Shown here: piece after piece, positions 46,533 to 58,062 of the stretch
How positions within the stretch are numbered: the stretch's first letter is position 1
Layout: each line of letters begins with the position of its first letter
Source: Nectonema munidae
Lineage: Eukaryota > Nematomorpha > Nectonematoida > Nectonematidae
DNA: 64,000 bases
Assembly (NCBI GenBank): GCA_030549495.1
Contig: JAUIRK010000919.1
Span: 1,113,001-1,177,000 of the forward strand
Direction: 5' to 3'
Program-made: the position numbers and the translations under genes
Notes under the pieces: generated by a model
The model's database searches: none
What the model was told of the DNA's origin: nothing
What the model saw: the letters and a program-made list of their open reading frames with translations, nothing else

Positions 46533-48329
46533 ATGGCTTTGAATCACTTGGATACTTTTTTTCAATGCTTCATATGCTATGAGCAGGTCGTTGATGCAAT
46601 CATGTGCCAGCAATGCTCTAAGCTGTGTTGTAAACGGTGTATTGAGAAATGGGTCAGTGAAGGCAAGTCAAAATGCCCGATTTGTCGCTCTTCTTTATCA
46701 GTAGACAAGTTCGTCGTTTGTCGCTGGGTCGCTGAACTGATGCAAGACATCGCTTCCCTCAAAAAGTCGTCTGTTCAAGACCAATGCTTCCAAGATTCCA
46801 AAGTTGAGAGCGACGTAAGTGTTCAGCAACAATGTGATGTTCACACGGAAACAATTTCCGTATTTTGTCACACGTGCAAAGTTTGCATTTGCCATAAATG
46901 TGCTTTATTCTCCAATGATCATTGCGGCCATGCGTTCAAGACTCTCGAAGAAGCTTACTCAGAAAGTTTGAGGAATTTCAATTGTGAAAAGATGAAATTG
47001 CATAAAAGTTTGCTCAAAATTCGTTCGACATCTCAGGAAATCATTAACGATATCAAAACGGTAAAATATTGCAAGGAATGTCGAATGGAGGAGCTTAAGA
47101 GAGTCTTCAATGAGTCGTACTCCCGACTGAATAAGCAGATGCAAACTAAGTTGCTCACTCTCAACAACCAAAAGGCCTATTTCGCCACCTTCTCGAAACT
47201 TGTGGAATCACAGTTGAATGAGTTGGACGTGGTGGCTAAGAGTTCTTGTGCAGGGAGTAAAGTGCAGTTCATCACCGGCTTCCAGGAAGTCCTCTCGCAA
47301 ATGAAAGCTTTACACAGCAAACACCTGCCCATCTACACATCAGTCCCTTTTTATTTCACGAATGAAATCGTCCCCCCTTTTTACCACCTCTCCTTCACTC
47401 TCAAAGACTTTGACAAGCTGCGCAAAAGTGGCCAGATTAAACTGAGCCACTGTCTCTACACCTACAACGCAATCTGGCAGCTCAAGGTGTACACCAATGG
47501 AAATAGCATAGCAAAGAATCTCTATCTCTCTGTATTCCTGTGCTTGCTCTGTACCTCGATTAAGGTACCGACCAAGTACAACTACAAAATCGAGCTCTGT
47601 CACCCCCTTTCCCCCTCCAAGAACATCTGCAGGGAATACACAAGCTTCTTCGCGCTTGGTGAGTCCTGGGGCTACAACCGTTTTTGCAAACTCGAAACCC
47701 TCGACAGTGAAGGCTTCCTTCTCTCAAACGGCGGTAGCAAGGATCTGAAACTCAAGTTCTATGTCCGTCCTCCCACATTCCATCAGAAGTGCGTGGATCT
47801 TCAAGACCACGTGCTCAAGCTGTACAAGTCTCTTTCTACAACGGTCAGTGTACTGCGAAAGTGTATTCCTTCCAGACTCGCGTTCAAGAGGGTCATTCGT
47901 AACTGCTTCGAACCGGAAATCCTCACAATTCTCCACCATTCTCTTCCCAAGGTGAGCGCTAAAGAAATTCAGCAAATGGTTGAAAAAAACGAAAAGTTCA
48001 ATCTGTTGTTTCAAAATAGCCAAGCTCCTGAAAGTGAAGAAGATGAAGAAGGAGAAGAAGATGAAGCATGTTTTAACAATGACGAAATCGACTGTGAGAA
48101 TGATAATGACAGCTACAACCAAATCACTCATGCTATGAGTAACCAAGTGGAAAGTACTATCTATGAGTTTGAAGAATTAAATTTTGGATCAGTATCCAAC
48201 CATCAGTTCAATCACTCCATCGTTCCTGTTGAAAATCCTACACAAGAAAAAGCTACGCTGGATTCAAAACACCAACTTCTACCCGCAGATAATATTTCTA
48301 TCAGCAGCCTCGAAGAAGACGGTGATTAA
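46533..48329 (+). CDS. TRIM37: TRIM37-like E3 ubiquitin ligase (RING, B-box, coiled coil, MATH)
   Basis: 598 codons, uninterrupted. RING finger at residues 12-52 (CFICYEQ ... CSKLCCKRC ... CPICR), followed by the CRW box typical of TRIM37. B-box 2 at 101-133 (CDVH, CHTC, CICHKCALF). Coiled coil about 135-270. MATH/TRAF domain about 280-415, with WQLKVYTNGNS, YLSVFL, GESWGYNRFCKLETL and VRPPTFHQ, closely following animal TRIM37. The tail has an acidic run (ESEEDEEGEEDE, about residue 501). Family role: ubiquitin ligase at peroxisomes, centrosomes and chromatin. Human TRIM37 is 964 residues, so this protein lacks most of the long tail. One exon; the frame is open upstream to a TTTTAG acceptor at 46494, suggesting a 5' UTR intron or an extended N-terminus. 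GC content is far above the flanks. Confidence 0.93.
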   Translation: MALNHLDTFFQCFICYEQVVDAIMCQQCSKLCCKRCIEKWVSEGKSKCPICRSSLSVDKFVVCRWVAELMQDIASLKKSSVQDQCFQDSKVESDVSVQQQCDVHTETISVFCHTCKVCICHKCALFSNDHCGHAFKTLEEAYSESLRNFNCEKMKLHKSLLKIRSTSQEIINDIKTVKYCKECRMEELKRVFNESYSRLNKQMQTKLLTLNNQKAYFATFSKLVESQLNELDVVAKSSCAGSKVQFITGFQEVLSQMKALHSKHLPIYTSVPFYFTNEIVPPFYHLSFTLKDFDKLRKSGQIKLSHCLYTYNAIWQLKVYTNGNSIAKNLYLSVFLCLLCTSIKVPTKYNYKIELCHPLSPSKNICREYTSFFALGESWGYNRFCKLETLDSEGFLLSNGGSKDLKLKFYVRPPTFHQKCVDLQDHVLKLYKSLSTTVSVLRKCIPSRLAFKRVIRNCFEPEILTILHHSLPKVSAKEIQQMVEKNEKFNLLFQNSQAPESEEDEEGEEDEACFNNDEIDCENDNDSYNQITHAMSNQVESTIYEFEELNFGSVSNHQFNHSIVPVENPTQEKATLDSKHQLLPADNISISSLEEDGD

Positions 48330-49203
48330 TTTTTGATCATATGATGACCTCACATTTCCTAACTTTATTTCCTTCTAATGAGTAACGATTTTGCAAATTG
48401 TTGTGATATTTTTTTACGAAATTAACATTTTTACTCATTTTAATCGTGAGTTCATTTCATAAGAAGAAATTCTTTAATGTAATGTAAAAAGTTAGTAATT
48501 TAGTTAGCCATAAACGTTATTTACCACCTGTAAAGCTCATGAGCTGAATTTTATTTCTGACAAAAAAAAGTTATTTTTTTCAAAAATGTTGTACTTTCAA
48601 CATTGTATTCGTTCATTCATCTATGTTGGTAACAACCTCAATAGATACGATGAGTGAAAGGCGGTTAGAGATGACTGATGAGTTCCATAAAATAGCAAAG
48701 GCCAAATAAATAAGTTATTTTTTAACGAATACGCTAAGATCACTCTTAACAATTAGAAGATTTTATTGGTACAAGTTATAATAAAAAATTTTGTCATGTT
48801 GGCTGCATATCCATTTAGGGGATTATACGGTTTAATTACATTTTATAGGCCTTGAATAAAAAAAAAATTTTCCCTCGCAAAATGCTAAATTACTTTCCTA
48901 TATTATTAAAATTTGTATCTTTTTTTTAAAATATTGACAAAAAGTGAGAAGATAAAATATTGACCTCCGCTGAGCATTAAAATAAAAACGATCCTCTTAT
49001 TTTTAAACAGACCGTATTTTTTATTATATTTTTAACTATATGAGAGAAAGTAGACGCAAAAAATACAATATTAATAAATGCAATAAAAGTTTCTTTCAAT
49101 AATTGAAGAGAAATCAAAGAATATTATAGCCTTGACCCTTAAAATGTGAAAGTATTCAATTTTGGATTTTCTTTTATTAAAATTGGTATTTTATTTTAAA
49201 ATG
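48330..49203. other. TRIM37 3' flank; possible poly(A) signals
   Basis: AATAAA occurs near 48704 and 48854. No further gene seen. Confidence 0.4.
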
Positions 49204-49290
49204 TTAACCCTCGCATGGCCGCAGTTTTTTACTACCTCGCATGGCCTTATTGGGCCTCTAGCCATTTTAATAATTTTTAGATCCAAAACA
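49204..49290. repeat. piggyBac-like end, unpaired
   Basis: TTAA (49204-49207) followed by CCCTCGCATGGCC, which is repeated 28 bases further on as CCTCGCATGGCC. The TTAA-CCC start is piggyBac-like. No partner end was found nearby. Confidence 0.4.
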
Positions 49291-50090
49291 ATTAGATGAA
49301 GTTTATTAGGAGCCACTTATGAGTGAAAAAACAGTGAGATTTTTTGAAAAAATAAAATTTACTTAACGCTATCTACTAATATACTAAGCTTCCTTTAATG
49401 CCATCTAGAAACAACAACATTTCTTTTACAAATTCTATATATCAAATATAAATAAAATATGACTTAGGAAAGTAGAACTTTTTTTTGTTTGTAGAATGAG
49501 GTGTTCGCAAATTCAAGTTGCAATGTAAAAGACGTATACATGCTATTCAAAAATTTTCGAACAAGAATCTTCTTATACTACGTCTTATTTGTTTTTGTGC
49601 TTTATCAAGTTCCGTTCATAATATTAAAAAACTTATAAGGGAAAAAAGTCTAGCTACTCAAAAATTTAATCACATTTTTAAAAACTTTGAAATAATTTTT
49701 CACAAATTGGTTTATAAAATTACAATTTTCCATAACAAAGTTTTTGTTTTAAATTAATAAAAATGAAATGGTCTTTAGTCGTTTTAATTTTTTTTCTTTT
49801 TTAAATGATCAGGCTAGTTTGAGCTAGGATTGAAAACCACTAGTCCAGAGAAACTCATTGGTTTTTGAATTTTATTTATGCTTGGATTTGAAAATCAAAG
49901 CATTTGATTCCATAACTTCTACAGTAATAAGAGAGCTCCTTTTTTATTCAAAGGATCATAAGAATTTCAAAATAAGATTTACTCGTTTCGATTATCTATA
50001 TATGGCAATATATTGGCCTAAATTATAACAGATAATTATAAGCTTTTACTCAAAGATTACAGGACCTGAAACGATAACATGGAAGGTAGA
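49291..50090. other. No gene recognised
   Basis: AT-rich. The frame at 49518-49757 has no motif. Confidence 0.35.
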
Positions 50091-50937
50091 CTTAATAAAA
50101 TAAGCCTGGATTGAAGAAAAATGCCTGGAGGAAAAGCGTACTAGTACCCATCTGGAAAAAGAAAGGTGATGTCTTAGAATGCGGTAGCTATCGTGGGTTC
50201 AAGTTATTGGAGCACGGACTGAAAATACTAGAAAGAATTTTGGACAAGCGAATTCGTTCAGTATTACAAATAAACTCAAAACAGTTTGGATTTATGCCTG
50301 GATAGAGTGCAATAGACGCGATTTTTTATCATAAGACAACTAATATAAAAAAAAATTGAAGGAAATACATCAATTTTTTGTGGATTTGTAGATCTAGAGA
50401 AAGCATATGTTACCATTCATAGGGAAGTAGTCTATTAGTGCTTGCGTAAAAATAGAATATCCAAAAAAATTGTTAGATTAGTGCAAGAAATCTATAAAAA
50501 TACAAAGACATTTATTAAAACGGCAGAAGGAATTCCAAGAGAATTTGAAGTAAAAATAGGTCTGCAACGAGGTTCGGCATTGAGTCCATTATTGTTTAAG
50601 TTGGTTGTTTATGAACTATTATCGAAAAAAAGGAAGACTTATAGGAACTTTTATTTGCTGACGACTTAGAACAACTTAGAAAGAGAATTATAAAATGGCA
50701 AGAGAGTTTAGAGAAATATAGGCTGAAAAGACGGAGATCATGATATGTAGCAAAAATAATGATATTCAAGTGCAATTAGAAGATAGATAATGGAATAAGC
50801 TTAAACAGGTGAAAAATTTCAAATATATTTGTGAAAGGGACGTCCAAACAAGAGTCAATGCCAACTGGTTAAAATGGAAAGAGGTTTACGCGCTCATCAG
50901 TGATAAAAGAATGCCAATGAAACTCAAAGCAATATAC
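50091..50937 (+). pseudogene. RTE-type LINE reverse transcriptase fragment
   Basis: WRKSVLVPIWKKKGDVLECG then SYRGFKLLEHGLKILERILD (50125-50260) and QFGFMPG are the RTE signature. Next, decayed, come the FVDLEKAY palm motif (about 50380-50405), VKIGLQRGSALSPLLFKLVV (about 50550-50610), the loss of the catalytic YADD region (LLTT then stop, about 50655), and the RTE tail box VNANWLKWKEVYALISDKRM (about 50850-50910). Many stops. At about 50937 it is cut by the RNase H LINE. No 5' endonuclease is seen. Confidence 0.75.
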
Positions 50938-52582
50938 CAAAAACTCTCAGTCACTCTTTTTTCACTTAAAAGCGCTATCTCTTATAAATGGGGCCTCCGT
51001 CCCAAACACACCAAATACATATACTCATCCTTGATCCTCCCAGTAATTCAATACGGAATTCTTTCCTGGGGCATCTCCTTAAAGCACCACACAACCATCC
51101 ATTTTCTTACAAGATACACCGTCTCTGCCTACTTTGCATCACCAACGCATATCGTACTACTTCCACACAATGCCTAGAAATTCTAACAAACATCCTACCA
51201 TTACAACTTCAACTTAAAAAAACTATTATTAAGCACTTCATCTTGACATACAACAACTTACTTCCCCTTTTCTTCCAATCACACCCCACCGCAATACTCC
51301 ATCCTATTCCTTCTACTCTCATCTATTAGCAAAATACGCACCAAATATTGATAACTACCTAGTTCATCCCTCTATACATCCATCTCTTTTAATTACCCAT
51401 CTGCACAAAATCAATTCAAAACATCTATATGCAAAAACAATTTTTTTGCAAAACAATCAATTTCACACCTTCGCTCTACCTCTTCATCAACCTCCCTACG
51501 TATCTTCACAGACGCCACAAAGAAATCCCTAAATGCCTCCTTTGCTTACGCCTTCTTCAAAGGCTCTTCCACTCGCCCCTTTTACACCCATCGCTCCCGA
51601 TTAAATCCTCTACTCTCTATCTTCGAATGCGAGATCTTTAGCCTTTTACACGCCTGCACTACGATAACTAAAAACATTAACCACCTCCTTCCCCACTTTA
51701 CTACCATCCATTTCTATACAGATGCACAAAACATAATCCACGATCTCTCTTTATCACAACAACCCCTTTCCCTCCTTTCAACACGCCTCCTCCCTAATCA
51801 ATCTTACAAAACATTTCCACATACACCTATGCTTGTGCCCTGCTCACCTAACCCTAACCAGAAAACACCCTCGTAGACTACTTAACCTCAAACTTACACC
51901 TAACCTCCCACATCCCTCTCATCAACTCCCTACCTCGTAAAACCTTTCTAACGCACATTCACTTATCCTCTCTAGAAGAATGGTAAATGTCCATATCTTC
52001 ATCTCAAAATGCACTAATCTCCTCTTACCACACATCAACAAAATTCACACAACTTTCAAAAACAACAAATTTACACCACCTCGTTCAACCATTTGTTGGC
52101 TATCAGGCCACTGCCCATGCAAAGCATAACTCTTCTGAATTAAAGTTAGCGAAAATCCATACTGTCGTTTCGGATGCGACACAAGAGAAACGCCATACCA
52201 TCTGATCTTCACATGTCAAATCTTCTCTTATCATATAAAAAGAAGATGAATAATCATTTATGATGTTTGTATTATCATCGCCAAGATCTTTAATTTCGCT
52301 GCCTTTCTTTATTTAATAGATCTCCAACAACACCATCAGATCTTCTGTTTCACCCAACACTACTAAAATCCCTAGCAACCCTCATTGATACCATTGAAAC
52401 AACTCTCACCACCGTTGATAACCCTATAACAAACTAATCTGCCTTTCCTTTCTATTTTTAGATTAACATCTGTAACTCCTCCCTATCTCTACCAACATCT
52501 CCATCATTCTCAACCAACCCTCAAGCTTACGCGAGCATATCAGCACACGCTGGAATGTGCTTTGAAATCTACCTACCTAACT
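50938..52582 (+). mobile_element. RNase H-bearing LINE, copy 3, 5'-truncated
   Basis: Starts in the RT thumb (VTLFSLKSAISYKWGLRP, SLILPVIQYGILSWG), matching copy 1 near 14750 and copy 2 near 55440. The RNase H region follows in several frames (RIFTDAT about 51500; HFYTDAQNIIHDLS about 51710-51740), and the 3' end is GCGAGCATATCAGC to (CCTA)n at 52570. It contains many frame breaks. Fused in frame to the RTE fragment, so 50809-51177 reads as one chimeric frame. Confidence 0.75.
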
Positions 52583-53236
52583 AGTTTCATGTTATTAAGA
52601 TGGCGCATTTTTCTAAAAACTAATTAAAACACACATTCTTTATTGGTACCTTTTTCTACCAAATGTTGGATTGAAAGTATATGGAGATCCATTACATCAA
52701 AATTTTTATAAAATAGATAAATTTGTATAACAATCTATATTCATAGAAATTTAAGATGTTATATTATATATTTGAAAAAAATAAATAAACGAAGTCTATA
52801 TTTTTATAGCCCTTTTTCAAACAAAATTCGCATTAGAATCATAGGCTGGGCAGTTCTAAATCAAACTCTTCATATGACATTCACTTCCTTCTAACACATT
52901 TCTTATTATACACAATTCAATACACAAAAATGAGCAAGCATCACAAAAAATTCATCTGTATTTTTCATATTGTTTGTTTGTTTCTATAGCTCATATTCCG
53001 TTTGCATTTACGTTTATGCTTCAGCCTATACATCTTACTATTAACTATAATTCTTCTACAATTACATACACCAGCCGGCGTGACTTTTTACCCAAACTAT
53101 TTTCAGTCTATCGTAATTTTTTGACTATAAGTAGGACTACTTTTATTTTTTAACATTTATAATTTAATAATTTTAAAGCTTAATTGACAATTTTCCATCA
53201 ATAAACAATGGGTCTGTTTTAAAAGTGCCACATTTG
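52583..53236. other. No gene recognised
   Basis: AT-rich spacer between two LINE copies of opposite strand. Confidence 0.4.
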
Positions 53237-53429
53237 AGTGAGTGAGTGAGTGAGGAAATCTTAAGCACTTTCCAGCTTTGGCTGATATGCTTGCAGGTTG
53301 CTAGACTTTGGGATTTGATGATTGCGTGGAGTTTAGTTGAAGAAACAGTGTAGAAATCTAGTATTCTAGGAGAAAATTTTATGTAGTATTTGTGTTCAGT
53401 ATATAAAGTAAAGGATGATAAGAGTATAA

Positions 53430-53891
53430 TTAATTAAGAGGTGTGGGTGGAATAAGATTTTGGTGTGCGATAAGGATAGGTTCTATTTTGTTAATTAAAA
53501 TGGAGATTTCTTGAAGTATAATTGGATGTTGTAAAAAATCATATAAAGAAGTAGGAGGTTCGTTTAAGTGTAGATTACAGAAATTAAGTAGTTTAACACG
53601 TAAATCGTTATAAATTGGGCAGTAGAGAATTATGTGTAGGGGTGTTTTGATGTAGGGGCAACCAAATCTACATAATGGATTGTTGTGAAGTTTAAATTTA
53701 TAGAAGTAGGAATAGGTTGGGCAGTGTGATGAGAACCACTTGATGGAGTTGCGGGAGAGAGTGATGTTTTTGTTGTGAATGGCAAAGTTGATCAAAGGTG
53801 GTGCGATATTAAGAGATGACCATGTGTTCAGTATAGATGCATATGCGGCTAACTTTTTAAGAGAAATCCAATGCTTTAATTTAAACGTCAT
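53430..53891 (-). pseudogene. LINE copy 2, C-terminal zinc region
   Basis: 154 codons still open: INFAIHNKNITLSRNSIKWF, CPTYSYFYKFKLHNNPLCRF then GCPYIKTPLHIILYCPIY. The C ... C ... H-x4-C pattern is the usual C-terminal zinc motif of I/R1-type elements. It aligns along its full length with 13338-13691 of copy 1. Confidence 0.75.
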
Positions 53892-53905
53892 ATGATCGTA
53901 TATAG

Positions 53906-54825
53906 AACTGCATGACCTTTAATAAAGTTTAAATAATAATAAAATCTTTATTAGCATAAATAATAATGAAAATTTCACTGACTTGACTGTTCCTGGTGTC
54001 TATTTATTAGCTTATCCAAATGAATTTTCAGACCTTGGTTCAATCTTAATCCTAACTCTCCTCTCTTTTCAATTTGCAAATGATTACGCTTATTTGTCAG
54101 TAAATCATTTGCTGCTGAAAATCCTGTCTCGACCAACCAAGTAGTAGGAAAACCAAGTATAAACGGAACAACTTTTTCAAAGAGCATTGTATGTTTTGAT
54201 GCTACTTTCAACCATCCAATCAAGCCATCCTTTTTGATGTTTGCCATTAATACTTTGTTCTCTTTCAGTTCAAGAAGTTCTCCAGCAATATAAGGATCAA
54301 GATCTCTCTCACATAAAATATCAAAATGTTCAATATCCATAATCCAACTAGGGGGACTCATTTCAATGACATCTTTAAATTTTCTAGTCATGTCATCTTT
54401 TAGATTCTGTAAGTGGTCAATACAGCTTGTGATTACTTCTGGACTTGGAGAAGTTTCTACCAAATTAGAGAAAAAAGCAAATTCATTTTTTGTAGATGAA
54501 TTTTCCAGAGACTTATTTTATTTAAAAAACAACGCACTTTTTCAGCACAATCTAAGACATTAGCGTTTCGTCCTTGAATTGCCATAGTCCCTTTACCATA
54601 AAATGGCTTATGAATAAGTGTGTTTGTATTCAAAAATCACATCTCTAAATAAATAAATAAACCCTAAAGAGCAATTACAAAATTTTAAATTACTGAAAAA
54701 ACCAAAAATTTTAAACCTAATGTAATATTCTTGAGGCCCACCTTAAGCCCAAAAAAATATTCAGGCCCATTTTCAAACTTTGAAAACCCACTTGTGGGCC
54801 TGAGGGCCCACGTTGAGAAACACTG
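53906..54825 (-). mobile_element. hAT transposon, internally deleted, in LINE copy 2
   Basis: The upper end at 54825, read on the minus strand, is CAGTGTTTCTCAACGTGGGC followed by a CCTCAGGCCCACAAGTGGG palindrome. It jumps from the terminus straight into the middle of the transposase. The lower terminus and duplication are not found, and about 100 codons of LINE RNase H are missing at the site, so that end was lost together with host DNA. Confidence 0.7.
53975..54600 (-). pseudogene. hAT transposase, C-terminal part (ZBED5-like)
   Basis: Begins near 54590 with TMAIQGRNANVLDCAEKVRC (other frame). Then 54463-53975 is open for 162 codons: VETSPSPEVITSCIDHLQNL, DPYIAGELLELKENKVLM, PFILGFPTTWLVETGFSAAN and DLLTNKRNHLQIEKRGELGL. 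The ET-GFS box is the C-terminal dimerisation motif with the catalytic glutamate. BED finger and both aspartate boxes are deleted. One frameshift near 54480. Much better preserved than the surrounding LINE, so it is the younger insertion. Confidence 0.8.
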
Positions 54826-56621
54826 ATGTAAAAGGCGTTGGCAGCTGAAGCATGGAATGCATTTTTGGAACCGTCGATAAAAATAAATAAGTGTTTTGTA
54901 AGAGTGGGATCTGAGCGTGGTTTTTTGATTAGGTTGATAGCATAAGACCAGATTGTAGGGCGTAATTTTAGAAGGATGAATAAGAGAGATAGGATGGATT
55001 TCAGGTGATATAGAGTAGTGGGTAAGATGTGGAATGTATTTGTGGTAGATGGTGCCAAAATATGAAAGCATTTTAGATGAGAAGGGTGTGTATAACGTGG
55101 TGAAGTGATGGATAGAGGGTAATGTTTTGAAAGTTTTGGAGTAATGATTTACAATTGTTAATTGTAGTTTATATAGGATAGGGAGAGTGTGCGTGAAAAG
55201 TTCGAGTTTAGAAGTTGAGGTAGTGTGATAGGCGTTTGTAATCGTGAGGAGGCAGGTGCGGTGAATTTTGTTTATGAGGATTCTGGTATTTTATAGTTTT
55301 AGAGTGTGACCCCATGATCGAATGCCGTATTGAATAATAGGTAAGACAATAGAAGAGTATATATATTTGGAAATTTTTGGGTGGAGACACCATTTGTATC
55401 ATATGGCTTTTTTGAATAAGAAGATTGTAGATGTTAGTTTGGAGAGTACATTCTTTAGATGTAGAGAGAATTTTAGGTTGGATTGGAAAGTAATGCCAAT
55501 ATATTTTAGGTGAGTGACAGGTGTGATGAGATTAGATGATTTCCGCTGTGATCGCAATTGGGTGATGTAGCTTTGCATTTTTACGTTTAGTGATTGTGTT
55601 TTAGACATTTCTGGCATTGGCTATGCAATGGTTTTGCTAAGGTTAGAGTGAGAATATGATGGTCAATTATGAGTATAGGAGATTTAAGTAGGTTTTTGTA
55701 AATGTTAGGGTTGCTGGTTTCTAATATAGCACTATAAGAGAAGGTTCCTCTGTTACCAGCTTTGCGTACTGTATTAAGGGTGCCAATATTTTTAAGGTTT
55801 AGGTTTTCCTTAGCAATAGTTGCAGAGAGAGAAAAAAGTTGTGTGGTTATGGGTATGCTTCTGAGTAGGAAACGGGTTTTGAGGATAGGTAAATCTACGG
55901 ATTTAATTCCTTTATTGTGAAGTGTTTGATGTGCTAGTGGTTTTTCTTCAGGTTTTGAAAATTGGAAATAAATAGTGCCACTATTTGAGGACCGTGTGTT
56001 AGAGATGGTAAGTGTGTCCTTGTTAGTTTCTAAGTTTTTGGCTATTTTTTGTCGGAAGGCAGCTTTCTCGGCTTTAGAGTCAGAGGGAGTAGAGGGGACT
56101 ATTTTTAGAGTAAGCTCGCTATTTAGGGATGACTTGGACTTAGGTGGAGAGGGTTTTTGTTTATCATGAAGGTTATTGGATAAGCTAGGTGTGGTTATGG
56201 AGGTGACTTGTACGTATGTAGATAATGCGGGGCATGATTGAGTATGTGGGTGGTGAGTATGAGAGAGTTGTTCAATTTTGTTGGAGTGTGCGAGAGTTAC
56301 TTCATATTTTAGATTATTAAGGAGGGTAAGATCATCTGCATTTAGAGAGGAATTTGCTATGAATTCATGAAAAGATTCGCTATTAATTGGGTAGAGGTAA
56401 GTTTTGGGGTATCGTTGTGAGGTGCACGTTTTGGGTTAGAAATGTGAAATAAGTGTGAGAGAATGATATGATATAAAGATAAAAATTAAACTCAAATTAG
56501 TAAAGGTATATTTAATAAAAGGTCCTGTTTGTAGATATTTCTCTAGGAGTAAAAAATATTCGCCGTTTTTAAATCCAAAGTATTAGTATTAGTATTAGTA
56601 GTTTTAAATCCACCCAAAAGT

Positions 56622-57486
56622 ATGGACTTTTTCAACGATTATCTTGGGCCATTCTTTGAATGGTGTACTCAAAATTGCACGCATATAAATGTATTTAAGT
56701 CTAAAGCCATGCTCTTTGGAAGTATGAATAGAAAAATTACAACTGAGAATTTCAAGTTCAAAGTTGTTGAATATTATAAATTACTTGGTGTCATCATCGA
56801 CTGCAAATATAAGTGGAAACAACATATCTCTTGTGTCAATTCTATTCTGTGTAGTATTTTAGGCATTCTAAAACACAATAAGTTTTTGTTCCCGACCAAA
56901 ATCAAATTATTATTGTACAACTCCTTTTTTCTCCCTTATCTTAATTACTGCATAGTTCTATGGGGTCATCAAAACCTTGAGCTATTGATAAAAACACAAA
57001 AACGAATTATACGCTATATAATTGGAAGTCATTACTTATCTCATACTACCACCTTATTTTTTAGAGAGAACTTACTAAAGGTTAATGACTTGTATGTGTA
57101 TAATCTATCTACCTATAAACTTTTAAATGGATTTCTACCTAACATATTTAATGCGTTTATTGTATTTAACTACATGAACCATGAATATAATCTACGAAAT
57201 AAATCCAATTTATCACTTCCATCTTATTGTAAAAAATTATCTAAACAATCTATAAAATATAAAATTTCTCATAACTTTAACTTTTTTATGTTTAACTCTC
57301 AATGTATTCTTTCTAAAATAAGCACTTGTAAAATTATAATAAAAAAACTTCTTTTAGATAAATATAGTTTAACTTGTCATTCTATTAATTGCTTTAAATT
57401 CTTTATTAAATTCTTTTTTTATATGTTTAGTGGTGTATTCCAATTTTATTTTATCAACTAATAAATCTTCTTCTTCTTCTTCTTAA
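56622..57486 (+). mobile_element. Jockey/CR1-type LINE, 3' end with (TTC)n tail
   Basis: The frame at 56622-57461 covers the RT thumb and C-terminus (NVFKSKAMLFGSMNRK, YKLLGVIIDCKYKWKQHIS, YLNYCIVLWGHQNLELL, HEYNLRNKSNLSLPSY), aligned throughout with 30480-31230 of the LINE at 27185. It is open to the stop at 57459-57461, followed after AATAAAT by CTTCTTCTTCTTCTTCTT. 5'-truncated in the RT. The start at 56622 is just the first Met; the LINE sequence begins near 56625. Confidence 0.82.
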
Positions 57487-57689
57487 AGGAAGCAAAAACA
57501 AAGGAGCGCTTATATACAAACAAAAACTCAACATAGCATATAGAATAATATTTTATTCTATAATTTTATTTATTTATTTTGAAAAAAGAATTATAAACTT
57601 ATCTATAATTATTTTATTTATTCTATTTTTTAAAAATTAAAATTGTTTATATTATAAGAATAACTTAAAATATAATAACGGCTAATTAC

Positions 57690-57950
57690 TCTCAATCGTT
57701 TTCTGTATTCTCTCCTAAACCTTCTTCCTCACCCAGGCTTTTACATGTATTCAACAGTAATATTTTTAAACTTGAATCTATTCTCATAAGTACGCATAAC
57801 CCACACCACTTTCAAGATCTTCTATTCTTGCTTATAGAGATCTTGATTCATTTTTTACCTTTCCCAAACATTGCAAGCATATCGATTCAGTTGTAAAAAT
57901 GTTTCGAAATCATCCTACCTAGCTACCTACCTGCCTACCAACCATATTTA
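57690..57950 (+). repeat. RNase H-LINE 3' end fragment with (CCTA)n tail
   Basis: ATTGCAAGCATATCG near 57872 and the CCTACCTAGCTACCTACC tail match the 3' ends of the LINE copies at 52530-52582 and 53237. Only the last 260 bases remain. Confidence 0.55.
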
Positions 57951-58062
57951 AACAAAATTTTTGTTTTTTTGATTGAATTTAAAATATGTGAAGAAGAAGA
58001 AGAAAGAAGAAAGATATATAATCATACAAAATAGAGTAATCAATATTATAGATATATATATA

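Larger units (their letters stand above)
53237..56460 (-). mobile_element. RNase H-bearing LINE, copy 2, internally deleted and interrupted
   Basis: Minus strand. The tail at 53237-53255 is (GTGA)n on the plus strand, that is (CTCA)n, next to the GCAAGCATATCAGCC block. From low to high coordinate: C-terminal zinc region (53430-53891), a hAT insertion (53906-54825), RNase H start (HLFIFIDGSKNAFHASAANA, about 54880), RT thumb (55399-55617), then directly the end of ORF1 (KPLHSQCQKCLKHNH, about 55640) up to about 56460. Endonuclease and most of the RT are deleted. The upper limit is uncertain. Confidence 0.75.

Noticed and set aside
47340-48146. Long minus-strand frames opposite TRIM37
   Set aside because: Shadows of the conserved plus-strand coding sequence.
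40368-54825. One 14.4-kb hAT element between the similar ends at 40368 and 54825
   Set aside because: The second end is joined to its own deleted transposase, and TRIM37 and several complete elements lie between; the flanking 8 bases also differ.
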